A DNA stretch of 20,272 nt, from contig WLDR01000008.1 of assembly GCA_009704705.1 (NCBI GenBank), positions 1 to 20,272 on the forward strand. The letters are read 5' to 3'. A program made the position numbers and the translations under genes. Of this stretch, positions 1 to 7,492 are shown in pieces. Origin of the DNA: Actinomycetota bacterium. GTDB lineage: Bacteria > Actinomycetota > Actinomycetes > Actinomycetales > Microbacteriaceae. A model generated the notes under the pieces. It searched no databases and had not been told where the DNA came from. It saw only the letters and a list, made by a program, of their open reading frames with translations. Every line of letters starts with the position of its first letter. The stretch's first letter is position 1.

Positions 1-1904
1 TCGTCTAGCGGTCGAGCGATGGGAATCTTGCTCCCAAGCACCTGAGCGATGACATCCCGCGCAATTGTCGCCGCGGTAAGGCCTGCGTCTTCGAGGATTT
101 CCTCACGCGTTGCATGCTCGATGAATTCATCTGGCAGGCCCAACTCATCCACAGCCGTGTCGACTCCCGCACTACGAAGGTCCTGTCGGATGCGCGTACC
201 GATGCCGGCAACCCGCACACCGTCTTCTAGCGTGATGACGAGTCGGTGGTCGCGCGCCAAGTCGACAATGCTTTCTGGAACTGGCACAACCCAGCGAGGG
301 TCGACCACGGTCGCGCCGATGCCTTGCTGTGCGAGACGATCGGCAACTTCAAGCGCGGTTCGCGCAAAACTGCCTATGGCCACGATGAGCACGTCTTTGT
401 GTGGTGCTTCGCGGAGCACATCCACACCATCATCCGTTCTCCGCACAGCTGGAATGTCTTCACCGACGGCACCCTTCGGGTAACGAATCACGGTCGGTGC
501 ATCGTCGATGGCCATTGCCTCGTGGAATTCTTCGCGCAGACGTGTTGCATCACGAGGAGCGGCAATATGAATTCCGGGAACCACCTGCATGATGGCGAGA
601 TCCCAGATTCCATGATGACTCGCACCATCCGGTCCAGTAATTCCCGCCCGGTCGAGCACGAATGTGACCCCAGCCTTGTGCAGACCGACATCCATCAGCA
701 CCTGGTCGAAAGCGCGGTTCATGAACGTGGCATAGAGCGCAACCACCGGGTGCAAACCGCCATAGGCCAGCCCGGCAGCAGACGTGACTGCGTGCTGCTC
801 CGCAATGCCTACGTCAAGCACGCGGTCGGGGAACTTCTGAGCCATCGGCCACAGACCGGTCGGGCGCAGCATTGCGCCGGTGATGGCCACGAGCCTCTCG
901 TCTACAGATGCCCGCGCCACAAGCTCGTCGCCGAACACGTCTGTCCACGTGAGCTTGCTTGCGGACGACAACGGCAGACCCGTATCGGGGTCAATTTGCC
1001 CAACAGCATGGAATTGGTCTGCATCGTCATCGCGTGCCGGAGCGTAACCGCGACCCTTTTCGGTGATGGCGTGAACAATCACCGGAGCGCCGTAGTTCTT
1101 TGCTTGACGAAGAGCTGCCTGCATGGCGACGATGTCGTGCCCGTCAACGGGGCCGAGGTATTTGATGTCGAGGTTTGCGTAGAGCGCTTGATTATTCGTG
1201 AAACGACTCAAGAAACCATGGATACCGCCTCGCACACCGCGATAGAACGCACGCGCAGTCGGGCCCATCTTGGCAAAAGCCTTGCGACTCGAGAAGTGCA
1301 AATTGCGATATGTCGGACGCGTGCGAACCCGGTCTAGGTAGCGAGCGATCCCACCAATAGTTGGCGCATATGACCGACCATTGTCGTTGACCACAATGAC
1401 GAGGTTTCTCGTGTTGTCGTGACTGATGTTGTTCAGCGCTTCCCAGGTCATGCCACCGGTCAACGAGCCGTCGCCGACAACGGCCACGACGTGACGATCC
1501 ATTTGTCCAGTCATCTCGAACGCTCGCGAGATACCATCGGCCCACGAGAGCGAGCTGGAGGCGTGAGAGCTCTCAACGATGTCGTGCTCCGACTCGCTGC
1601 GTTGGGGGTATCCCGCGAGTCCCCCACGCGCGCGCAAGTTGGAAAAGTCTTGACGACCGGTAACGAGTTTGTGCACGTACGACTGATGTCCGGTGTCCCA
1701 AACAATGGAGTCTTTGGGCGAATCGAAAACTCGATGAATTGCCAGCGTCAACTCGACAACGCCAAGGTTCGGCCCAAGGTGCCCGCCCGAACGCGCAACC
1801 TCTCCGACGAGAAACTCGCGAATCTCAGCCGAAAGTTCTCGTAGCTGTTCGGTAGACAGCCCGTCGAGATCACGAGGACCTTTAATCGATGGGAGGAGCG
1901 CCAT
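1..1904 (-). CDS. dxs: 1-deoxy-D-xylulose-5-phosphate synthase (3' end outside window)
   Basis: DXS condenses pyruvate and glyceraldehyde-3-phosphate to 1-deoxyxylulose-5-phosphate, the first step of the MEP isoprenoid pathway, in the cytoplasm with thiamine diphosphate. The frame is open from ATG at 1904 to the left edge (634 codons), close to the family's full length, so only a few C-terminal residues should be missing. Visible: active-site SGGHLGPNLG (about residues 39-47), GHQSY at 72-76, the ThDP motif starting GDG at 144 and ending NDN at 173-175, and GIAEQHA with the catalytic Glu in the central domain. The transketolase C-terminal domain follows. It lies 25 bp downstream of acnA on the same strand. 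The start MALLPSIKGPRDL is a typical DXS N-terminus but has no Shine-Dalgarno sequence; a TAGACT element sits six bases upstream, which suggests a leaderless start. Confidence 0.96.
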   Translation of the reverse strand, partial: MALLPSIKGPRDLDGLSTEQLRELSAEIREFLVGEVARSGGHLGPNLGVVELTLAIHRVFDSPKDSIVWDTGHQSYVHKLVTGRQDFSNLRARGGLAGYPQRSESEHDIVESSHASSSLSWADGISRAFEMTGQMDRHVVAVVGDGSLTGGMTWEALNNISHDNTRNLVIVVNDNGRSYAPTIGGIARYLDRVRTRPTYRNLHFSSRKAFAKMGPTARAFYRGVRGGIHGFLSRFTNNQALYANLDIKYLGPVDGHDIVAMQAALRQAKNYGAPVIVHAITEKGRGYAPARDDDADQFHAVGQIDPDTGLPLSSASKLTWTDVFGDELVARASVDERLVAITGAMLRPTGLWPMAQKFPDRVLDVGIAEQHAVTSAAGLAYGGLHPVVALYATFMNRAFDQVLMDVGLHKAGVTFVLDRAGITGPDGASHHGIWDLAIMQVVPGIHIAAPRDATRLREEFHEAMAIDDAPTVIRYPKGAVGEDIPAVRRTDDGVDVLREAPHKDVLIVAIGSFARTALEVADRLAQQGIGATVVDPRWVVPVPESIVDLARDHRLVITLEDGVRVAGIGTRIRQDLRSAGVDTAVDELGLPDEFIEHATREEILEDAGLTAATIARDVIAQVLGSKIPIARPLD

Positions 1905-1910
1905 GTCTAA

Positions 1911-1916
1911 AGTCTA
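1911..1916 (-). promoter_or_regulatory. candidate -10 element (TAGACT) of leaderless dxs promoter
   Basis: Reading the minus strand, TAGACT fits the actinobacterial TANNNT -10 pattern and ends six bases before the dxs ATG. That would place transcription initiation at or next to the start codon. No purine-rich ribosome binding site lies between. No clear -35 was found. The element is within the acnA-dxs gap, so dxs could be transcribed both from here and by read-through from acnA. Confidence 0.35.
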
Positions 1917-1929
1917 ACTTCGCAGAACG

Positions 1930-4614
1930 CTATGCAACCAACGAACGAAGCACGTACTGAAGGATTCCCCCATTGCGGTAATAGTCGGCCTCGCCAGGAG
2001 TGTCGATTCTTACCACTGCGTCGAATTCCACGGTCGCCTTGCCCGCGGCCGAATGCTCGCTCGGGGAGGCAGAAACGTGCACCGTCTTCGGAATAACGCC
2101 CTTGTTGAGCTCATCAATGCCCGAAAACGAGATGATCTCTGTTCCGTCGAGACCGAGAGAAGCCCACGATTCGCCAACGGGGAATTGCAAAGGCAGAACA
2201 CCCATGCCGATCAAGTTGGAACGGTGGATCCGCTCAAAGCTCTGCGTGATGACGGCTTTGACCCCGAGCAGACTCGTTCCCTTGGCTGCCCAGTCGCGCG
2301 ATGATCCCGATCCATACTCCTGACCCGCGAGGATGACGAGCGGAATTCCAGCTGCCTGGTAGTTGACGCTCGCGTCGTAGATGAACGATTGCGGTGCATC
2401 CGGCTTGGTGAAGTCTCTCGTGTAGCCGCCTTCAACACCATCGAGCAGCTGATTCTTCAAACGGATGTTCGCGAACGTTCCACGAATCATCACCTCGTGG
2501 TTACCGCGTCGCGAGCCGTACGAGTTGTAATCGGCTCGTGCGACTCCGTGGTCGTCGAGATACTGACCAGCAGGTGTGCCCGCCTTTATGTTGCCAGCCG
2601 GTGAAATGTGGTCTGTCGTCACGGAATCCCCGAGCGTGGCGAGAACGCGTGCACCGTCGATATTCGTGACCGGCGTGGTCTCCATACTCATGCCGTCAAA
2701 GTACGGAGGCTTGCGCACATATGTCGATTTCGCATCCCACGCGAATGTTGCTCCCGTTGGGGTCGGTAATCCCTTCCAACGGGCATCACCGTCAAAGACG
2801 CCGGCGTATTCGTGAGTGAACATCTCGCGGTCAATCGACGAATCAATGGTCGACTGAACTTCCGACGCATCTGGCCAGATGTCCTTCAAGAAGACGGGCT
2901 CGCCATCTGAGCCGTCACCCAACGGCTGCTTCTCAAAGTCGAAATCCATGGTTCCCGCGAGTGCATATGCAATGACGAGAGGCGGGCTCGCCAGATAGTT
3001 CATCTTGACGTCAGGGTTGATGCGGCCCTCGAAGTTGCGATTGCCGGAAAGCACGGCGGTCACCGACAGATCGTTCTCGTTGACGGCAGCCGAGACCTCT
3101 TCGGGCAACGGACCCGAGTTGCCGATGCACGTCATGCAACCGTAACCAACCGGGTAAAAGCCAATCTCATCGAGATAGGTCGTCAGGCCTGACTTGTCGT
3201 AGTAGTCGGTGACAACCTTGGAACCCGGAGAAAGCGTCGTCTTGACCCACGGCTTCGACTTGAGACCCTTTTTTGCTGCGTTGCGCGCCAAGAGTCCCGC
3301 TGCGATCATGACCGAAGGGTTGGACGTGTTCGTGCATGAGGTGATTGCTGCAATAGTTACTGCGCCGCTCTTCAGCTCGAATTCCTCACCCCCGTCGATA
3401 GAAATCGTTGCCGGAGTACCGACCGTGTAGCTCTTGATGTCCTCATTGAACTGCGACTTCGCCTTGGAGAGTTCGATGCGGTCCTGTGGACGCTTGGGTC
3501 CCGAGATGGACGGAACCACCGTTGACAAGTCCAACTCAAGATATTCGCTGAAGACGGGCTCAACCGATGGGTCAAACCACAAGCCCTGAACCTTCGAATA
3601 AGCCTCCACCAGAGCGACCTGATCTTCGCTCCGACCGGTGAGACGCAAATAATCCAGCGTGACATCATCTACGGGGAACATCGCTGCAGTTGAGCCAAAC
3701 TCTGGGCTCATGTTTCCGATTGTTGCGCGGTTTGCGAGAGGAACCGACGAGACTCCCGGGCCATAAAACTCAACAAACTTGCCAACGACCTTGTGCTCAC
3801 GCAGCATCTGGGTGATTGTCAGCACGACGTCTGTCGCGGTGACGCCGGCGGGAATAGTGCCTGAGAGCTTGAAGCCAACAACTTTGGGAATCAGCATCGA
3901 CACTGGCTGCCCAAGCATCGCGGCCTCAGCTTCAATGCCCCCAACGCCCCACCCAAGAACACCAAGCCCGTTGACCATGGTTGTGTGGGAGTCGGTTCCG
4001 ACGCACGTGTCAGGGTAGGCCTGGGAAACGCCGTCCACCTCGCGCACCATCGTGACGCGGGCCAAATACTCGATGTTTACTTGGTGGACGATGCCCGTTC
4101 CTGGTGGGACAACCTTGAAGTCATCGAACGCGGTCTGACCCCATCGCAAAAACTGGTAGCGCTCTCCGTTGCGCTCGTACTCGATGTCGACATTCTTTTC
4201 GAGTGCGTCTGCACTACCGAAGAGGTCGGCAATGACAGAGTGATCAATCACGAGTTCAGCAGGAGCGAGCGGGTTAACTTTCTTCGGGTCGCCGCCAAGG
4301 GTCGCAACCGCTTCGCGCATGGTAGCCAAATCGACAACGCAGGGAACGCCGGTGAAGTCCTGCATGATCACACGCGCTGGTGTGAACTGGATTTCGGTGT
4401 CCGGTTCTGCGGTCGGATCCCACGAGCCCAGCGCACGAATCTGGCCGGCGGTCACGTTTGCGCCGTCCTCGGTGCGGAGCAGATTCTCGAGCAGAACCTT
4501 CAGGCTGTAAGGCAATTTCTCGTGCCCCGGTACGGAATCGATTCGGAAGATCTCGTACGTGTTGCCGCCCACTGAAAGGGACGAGCGGCTTCCAAAACTG
4601 TCAACTGCAGGCAA
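1930..4614 (-). CDS. acnA: aconitate hydratase (aconitase A)
   Basis: Interconverts citrate and isocitrate in the TCA cycle using a 4Fe-4S cluster. The 894-residue length matches bacterial AcnA/IRP-type aconitases. Cluster ligands are visible as SCTNTS (Cys427) and GYGCMTCIGNSGPL (Cys493, Cys496). The substrate-binding GTDSHT is near 206-211 and the C-terminal swivel domain contains YGSGSSRDWAAKG. The start is TTG at 4614: it gives the usual actinobacterial N-terminus (PAVDSFGS), and a strong GAGGAG (4622-4627) sits seven bases upstream. It follows DUF3159 on the same strand after 71 bp and precedes dxs. The leader contains an 18-bp palindrome, a second smaller palindrome, and a hairpin over the ribosome binding site, so both transcriptional and translational control are plausible. 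Confidence 0.97.
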   Translation of the reverse strand: MPAVDSFGSRSSLSVGGNTYEIFRIDSVPGHEKLPYSLKVLLENLLRTEDGANVTAGQIRALGSWDPTAEPDTEIQFTPARVIMQDFTGVPCVVDLATMREAVATLGGDPKKVNPLAPAELVIDHSVIADLFGSADALEKNVDIEYERNGERYQFLRWGQTAFDDFKVVPPGTGIVHQVNIEYLARVTMVREVDGVSQAYPDTCVGTDSHTTMVNGLGVLGWGVGGIEAEAAMLGQPVSMLIPKVVGFKLSGTIPAGVTATDVVLTITQMLREHKVVGKFVEFYGPGVSSVPLANRATIGNMSPEFGSTAAMFPVDDVTLDYLRLTGRSEDQVALVEAYSKVQGLWFDPSVEPVFSEYLELDLSTVVPSISGPKRPQDRIELSKAKSQFNEDIKSYTVGTPATISIDGGEEFELKSGAVTIAAITSCTNTSNPSVMIAAGLLARNAAKKGLKSKPWVKTTLSPGSKVVTDYYDKSGLTTYLDEIGFYPVGYGCMTCIGNSGPLPEEVSAAVNENDLSVTAVLSGNRNFEGRINPDVKMNYLASPPLVIAYALAGTMDFDFEKQPLGDGSDGEPVFLKDIWPDASEVQSTIDSSIDREMFTHEYAGVFDGDARWKGLPTPTGATFAWDAKSTYVRKPPYFDGMSMETTPVTNIDGARVLATLGDSVTTDHISPAGNIKAGTPAGQYLDDHGVARADYNSYGSRRGNHEVMIRGTFANIRLKNQLLDGVEGGYTRDFTKPDAPQSFIYDASVNYQAAGIPLVILAGQEYGSGSSRDWAAKGTSLLGVKAVITQSFERIHRSNLIGMGVLPLQFPVGESWASLGLDGTEIISFSGIDELNKGVIPKTVHVSASPSEHSAAGKATVEFDAVVRIDTPGEADYYRNGGILQYVLRSLVA

Positions 4615-4619
4615 CGATG

Positions 4620-4640
4620 GGCTCCTCAGGTAGTGGAGCC
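4620..4640 (-). promoter_or_regulatory. hairpin covering the acnA ribosome binding site
   Basis: In the acnA mRNA direction, GGCUCC pairs perfectly with GGAGCC across a nine-base loop. The downstream arm includes the GGAG of the Shine-Dalgarno sequence that serves the TTG start at 4614. Folding would hide the ribosome binding site. The sequence shows the pairing; control of translation through it is inference. Confidence 0.4.
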
Positions 4641-4646
4641 GTCATT

Positions 4647-4660
4647 CAACACGAGTGTTG
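4647..4660. promoter_or_regulatory. short palindrome CAACAC-GA-GTGTTG upstream of acnA
   Basis: A perfect inverted repeat with six-base arms and a two-base centre lies 33-46 bases upstream of the acnA start. It is the size of a dimeric repressor half-site pair and sits between the larger palindrome and the start codon. No regulator is identified from sequence alone. Confidence 0.35.
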
Positions 4661-4675
4661 TTAAAGCCCCGAATT

Positions 4676-4693
4676 TATCTTGATATCAAGATA
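4676..4693. promoter_or_regulatory. 18-bp perfect palindrome, candidate operator of acnA
   Basis: TATCTTGAT followed by its exact reverse complement ATCAAGATA, spanning the last codons and stop codon of DUF3159 and lying about 62 bases upstream of the acnA start. A TAAATT sequence just downstream on the minus strand could be a -10 element. The TCTTGA...TCAAGA core resembles, from memory, sites of UrtR-type MarR regulators such as Streptomyces TamR, which is reported to control aconitase genes. The palindrome is seen; the assignment to TamR is inference. Confidence 0.55.
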
Positions 4694-5396
4694 CCTGAGT
4701 CGACGGCTTCTCGCGATAAAGGCCACGAATCACGAGCCACGAGATCGCTAACACGGGAACGTACAGTGGCAACCCCAATGCGAGCTTTGTCGCAGCGAGG
4801 GCGGCAACTTCGCCAGCGAGAAAAAGCGGAACCTCAACGATGAGCCGTAAAGCGAACATGCCAACCCACAGCAAAGTTACGCCAGTGAAAACACGCCGAT
4901 GGTGCTTGTTGGCCCGCCACGCTGTTCCTTCTTGGCGGGCAAAACCAACGACCAATCCTGCCAGCGGCCATCCCACCAGCACAGAAATGAGAAATGCGGT
5001 GCCGTAACCCGCGTTGGTCCACAGACCGATCACGAAGTTGTTCTCTGGCCGGTTAGAGAAGATTGCCAGAGCCGCAGAGATGCCCACGGTGACAAAACCT
5101 GCGATTGCCTGCGTCAGCACCTGTCGTCGAATGATGCGCCACAAGGTGAAGCCAGCGGCCGCGGCGACCGAGAGAATGATGGCGAGCCAGGGCATTCCTG
5201 GCTCGAAACCGGTCGCTGTGTAAACGACAAGAAAAATGAGTCCGGGAACGACGGTTTCAAAGATGCCGAGTACACCACCCATTGCTCGTAACAACGGGTG
5301 CTGGGTGCCGGTTCGCGCAGACGCCGCACCGAGCGCCGCGAGGCCCGTCGCCTCGGATTTCTTGGCGGGCTTTGATTCACCTACTTCTGCACTCAT
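4686..5396 (-). CDS. DUF3159 family membrane protein
   Basis: A 236-residue integral membrane protein of the actinobacterial DUF3159 family; its biochemical role is not known to me. About 35 polar N-terminal residues precede several hydrophobic helices, for example around FETVVPGLIFLVVYTA, WLAIILSVAAAAGF, AIAGFVTVGISAALAIF, GTAFLISVLVGWPLAGLVVG and LYVPVLAISWLVI. A basic stretch (WRANKHHRRVF) falls between later helices. Its ATG overlaps the stop of the upstream DUF3710 gene by four bases, indicating translational coupling. Its own stop codon lies inside the 18-bp palindrome upstream of acnA. The dut-DUF3710-DUF3159 order is common in actinobacteria. Confidence 0.85.
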   Translation of the reverse strand: MSAEVGESKPAKKSEATGLAALGAASARTGTQHPLLRAMGGVLGIFETVVPGLIFLVVYTATGFEPGMPWLAIILSVAAAAGFTLWRIIRRQVLTQAIAGFVTVGISAALAIFSNRPENNFVIGLWTNAGYGTAFLISVLVGWPLAGLVVGFARQEGTAWRANKHHRRVFTGVTLLWVGMFALRLIVEVPLFLAGEVAALAATKLALGLPLYVPVLAISWLVIRGLYREKPSTQVS

Positions 5397-5977
5397 ATGA
5401 CACCACCAGCCTGCGCTGGCAAAGCAAGCGGAAGCAGTTCACGCGGAGGCATGGGAGTGTTGCCCCGAACAACCACAAGGCTGCGATACAGGTCGACTAG
5501 CGCAGCGCGCCCATCGCCATCGGTAGCGGCCGGGCCGACAATCACACCACGCAGGAACCAACGTGGTCCATCGACCCCAAGAAAACGGACCGTTTGACTC
5601 TTCTTGTCTGCGGTTGGAACCGATGCAACAAGTTCAATCCCGAGGGGACCAACTTGTTCTTCAATGCGTCCACCCTGACCAGTAACCTGCTGAGCCACTT
5701 GTGCCCGGATCTCGTGCCAGAGCCCCTCGTTGCGGGGGGCCGAGAACGGTTGAACTTGCAGGGTTGACCCAAGGTAATCCAAAGCAACGGCAACCACGCG
5801 CTGAGAGCCGTCTTCAACTTCGACACGAAGGCTCAGCCCCTCGCGCGGGATGAGCTTGATGCTGCCGAGGTCAATCCATGGACGCACACCGCTCACTTCA
5901 GATTCATCGAAAGGACCTGCCGTCGAGCGGTCTTCAGGTTCGTTCTTCTGAGGCGCGGTTGTTTCAGTCATGCTCAT
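5393..5977 (-). CDS. DUF3710 family protein
   Basis: A soluble actinobacterial DUF3710 protein of about 194 residues; function unknown to me. A disordered acidic N-terminus is followed by the family core: FDESEV, WIDLGSIKLIP, VEVEDGSQRVVAVALDY, LQVQPFSAPRNEGLWHEIR, and a conserved region around VRFLGVDGPRWFLRGVIVG. Start choice is uncertain: GTG at 5983, ATG at 5977 and ATG at 5971 are in frame within twelve bases and none has a strong Shine-Dalgarno sequence; 5977 is chosen. It begins a few bases after the dut stop and overlaps DUF3159 by four bases, so dut-DUF3710-DUF3159 look like one transcription unit. Confidence 0.85.
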   Translation of the reverse strand: MSMTETTAPQKNEPEDRSTAGPFDESEVSGVRPWIDLGSIKLIPREGLSLRVEVEDGSQRVVAVALDYLGSTLQVQPFSAPRNEGLWHEIRAQVAQQVTGQGGRIEEQVGPLGIELVASVPTADKKSQTVRFLGVDGPRWFLRGVIVGPAATDGDGRAALVDLYRSLVVVRGNTPMPPRELLPLALPAQAGGVI

Positions 5978-5989
5978 AACCACGAAAGT

Positions 5990-6436
5990 CTACCGCGCGT
6001 CTGTTTTGATTCCGGTCGACCCGAATCCTCCGTCGCCACGCTCACTATCGGGAAGTTCGTTGACGCTGATGAATCGGGCCCGAACAAAGGGCATAACGAT
6101 GAGTTGCGCAATGCGGTCGCCGGGTGAGACGTCAAACGACGATGTGGTGTCGGTGTTGAGGAGTGTCACTTTGATTTCACCCCGGTACCCGGCGTCAACT
6201 GTTCCAGGCGAGTTCACGACCGTAATGCCGTGTTTGGCAGCGAGACCGCTGCGCGGAACGACAAAAGCGACGAAGCCGTCGGGCAGGGCGATGGATACGC
6301 CCGTGCCGATTGTCGCTCGATGTCCCGGGCGTATCGTGTGGGACTCCGTCGACGTCAGGTCGGCACCTGCATCGCCGGGATGCGCCACGACCGGGTTAGT
6401 AGCCGCCTTAATGAGAACTTCGATTGATTCACTCAC
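5990..6436 (-). CDS. dut: deoxyuridine 5'-triphosphate nucleotidohydrolase
   Basis: Trimeric dUTPase that hydrolyses dUTP to dUMP and pyrophosphate, keeping uracil out of DNA and feeding dTMP synthesis. All five family motifs are present in order: DAGADL, PRSGLAAKHG, GTVDAGYRGEIKVTLLN (catalytic Asp and substrate Tyr), RIAQLIV, and the C-terminal RGDGGFGSTG P-loop-like arm. Length of 148 residues is typical. GTG at 6436 is preferred (MSESIEVLIKA start, with a TATTCT -10-like element six bases upstream); ATG at 6454 would add six residues. The gene is divergent from DUF3093 with about 30 bp between the starts. Confidence 0.95.
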   Translation of the reverse strand: MSESIEVLIKAATNPVVAHPGDAGADLTSTESHTIRPGHRATIGTGVSIALPDGFVAFVVPRSGLAAKHGITVVNSPGTVDAGYRGEIKVTLLNTDTTSSFDVSPGDRIAQLIVMPFVRARFISVNELPDSERGDGGFGSTGIKTDAR

Positions 6437-6442
6437 GTGTCG

Positions 6443-6448
6443 AGAATA
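6443..6448 (-). promoter_or_regulatory. candidate -10 element (TATTCT) of leaderless dut promoter
   Basis: On the minus strand TATTCT is a good TANNNT element and ends six bases before the preferred GTG start of dut, the same spacing as the dxs candidate. No recognisable -35 lies 16-18 bp upstream. The divergent DUF3093 start is only 20 bp away, so the two promoters would overlap. Confidence 0.4.
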
Positions 6449-6467
6449 GGTCACAGAGCGTGGTCGA

Positions 6468-6917
6468 ATGGAGATTGTGAAAATCTATCGAGAAGCCTTG
6501 CGCCCATCTGTCGGAATTTACTTGATCATCGCCCTCTTGGTCCCGATTATCATTTTGACAGCCGCGCCCTTCAGCCTTCCGCTCGGCATTGCGTTGGCCG
6601 CGTTCGTATTCCTCGGCATCTCTGTGTTGCTCGTGGTTCGCGCGCCTCGCATCGAGGTCAACGAAGCAAACTTCCGCGCAGGCAAAGCCACCATCGAGCG
6701 CAAGTTCATCGGCGCGGTATCTGCCTTCAGCGGACAGCACGCCAGAGAGCAACGTGGCGTGAAGTTGGATGCCCGCGCCTGGACCCTATTCCGCGGCTAC
6801 ATTGACCCGGTAGTGAAGGTAGAACTCACCGACCCGAATGACCCGACACCGTATTGGCTTATCTCAACGCGTCGCCCAATGGAACTCGCTCAGGCGCTGC
6901 GAACAAACCAAAAGTAG
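6468..6917 (+). CDS. DUF3093 family membrane protein
   Basis: A 149-residue actinobacterial DUF3093 protein; role unknown to me. Two adjacent hydrophobic helices (about residues 17-36 and 38-58) are followed by a soluble domain with the family pattern RAPRIEVNEANFRAG, LDARAWTLFRGYIDPVVKVEL, a short DPNDPTPYWLISTRRP segment and a C-terminal helix (ELAQALRTN). The ATG at 6468 has only a weak purine-rich stretch before it. It is divergent from dut and converges on DUF4193. Confidence 0.85.
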   Translation: MEIVKIYREALRPSVGIYLIIALLVPIIILTAAPFSLPLGIALAAFVFLGISVLLVVRAPRIEVNEANFRAGKATIERKFIGAVSAFSGQHAREQRGVKLDARAWTLFRGYIDPVVKVELTDPNDPTPYWLISTRRPMELAQALRTNQK

Positions 6918-6921
6918 TCAC

Positions 6922-6945
6922 GCGGGAGACTGCGAGCCCTCCCGC
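6922..6945. terminator. hairpin between convergent DUF3093 and DUF4193
   Basis: GCGGGAG pairs with CTCCCGC over a ten-base loop (7-bp GC-rich stem), starting just after the DUF3093 stop in the 61-bp gap between two convergent genes. There is no T-run on either side, so it may be a bidirectional stem terminator of the high-GC type or a pause site. Confidence 0.5.
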
Positions 6946-6978
6946 TCAACGAAAGAATTGCCGAGCAACGATCTGGAC

Positions 6979-7272
6979 TCAGCCAGCACACTCGTTGCAG
7001 ATGGGGCCGAGCTTCTCTTCGTGGTCTAGCTGCGAACGATGCTTCACGATGAAGCAACTGACGCACGTGAACTCATCGGCCTGCGGCGGCAGAACCACGA
7101 CATCCATTTCCAAGTCGGCAAGATCTGATCCGCCGAGTTCGAATCCATCTGGATTGTCTGCATCTTCCGAGCCAACTGTTCCCGAGAGTTTGTCTGGAAC
7201 GCGCTCTTTGAGCGCCTCGATGCTTTCGGTGTCATCGTCGGTCTTGCGTGGTGCGTCGTAATCGGTTGCCAT
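6979..7272 (-). CDS. DUF4193 family zinc-ribbon protein
   Basis: A 97-residue actinobacterial DUF4193 protein. The conserved N-terminus MATDYDAPRKTDDD is followed by an acidic linker and a C-terminal zinc ribbon with CVSC (Cys70/Cys73) and CNEC (Cys92/Cys95). This strongly suggests one structural zinc and a nucleic-acid or protein-binding role, which is inference. The start ATG has GGA about ten bases upstream. The gene is divergent from sepH across 220 bp. Confidence 0.9.
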   Translation of the reverse strand: MATDYDAPRKTDDDTESIEALKERVPDKLSGTVGSEDADNPDGFELGGSDLADLEMDVVVLPPQADEFTCVSCFIVKHRSQLDHEEKLGPICNECAG

Positions 7273-7492
7273 TACCTGTTCCGTAGTTTCTTATCTCGTC
7301 ATGCGCATGGTGCACACATGGAGGCGCGCATAGTTTCCACTACAAACGACCAAATATCAAACACCGACATGGTGCGCACCGAAATTCACCGCGATATCCA
7401 TTTCGCGCCACGCGGAAGTTGCGCCTCCCCTGGTGGCTGCTCGTGGTTGATACTAAAACAACTCTTCATGTCAGTGAAGAACGGAGGACAGC
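7273..7492. promoter_or_regulatory. divergent promoter region of DUF4193 and sepH with repeated CATGGTGC boxes
   Basis: This 220-bp gap holds no gene. It contains two copies of CATGGTGC followed by RCAC (7306-7317 and 7368-7380), 62 bp apart. The second contains the perfect palindrome GGTGCGCACC. On the sepH side, GGAGG at 7483-7487 is a strong Shine-Dalgarno sequence five bases before the ATG, and GATACT at 7449-7454 is a weak -10 candidate. No regulator is recognised. Confidence 0.35.

Noticed and set aside
246..1337. Long plus-strand open frame over the dxs region
   Set aside because: It is antisense to a dxs frame that carries every DXS motif; its protein has no recognisable family pattern.
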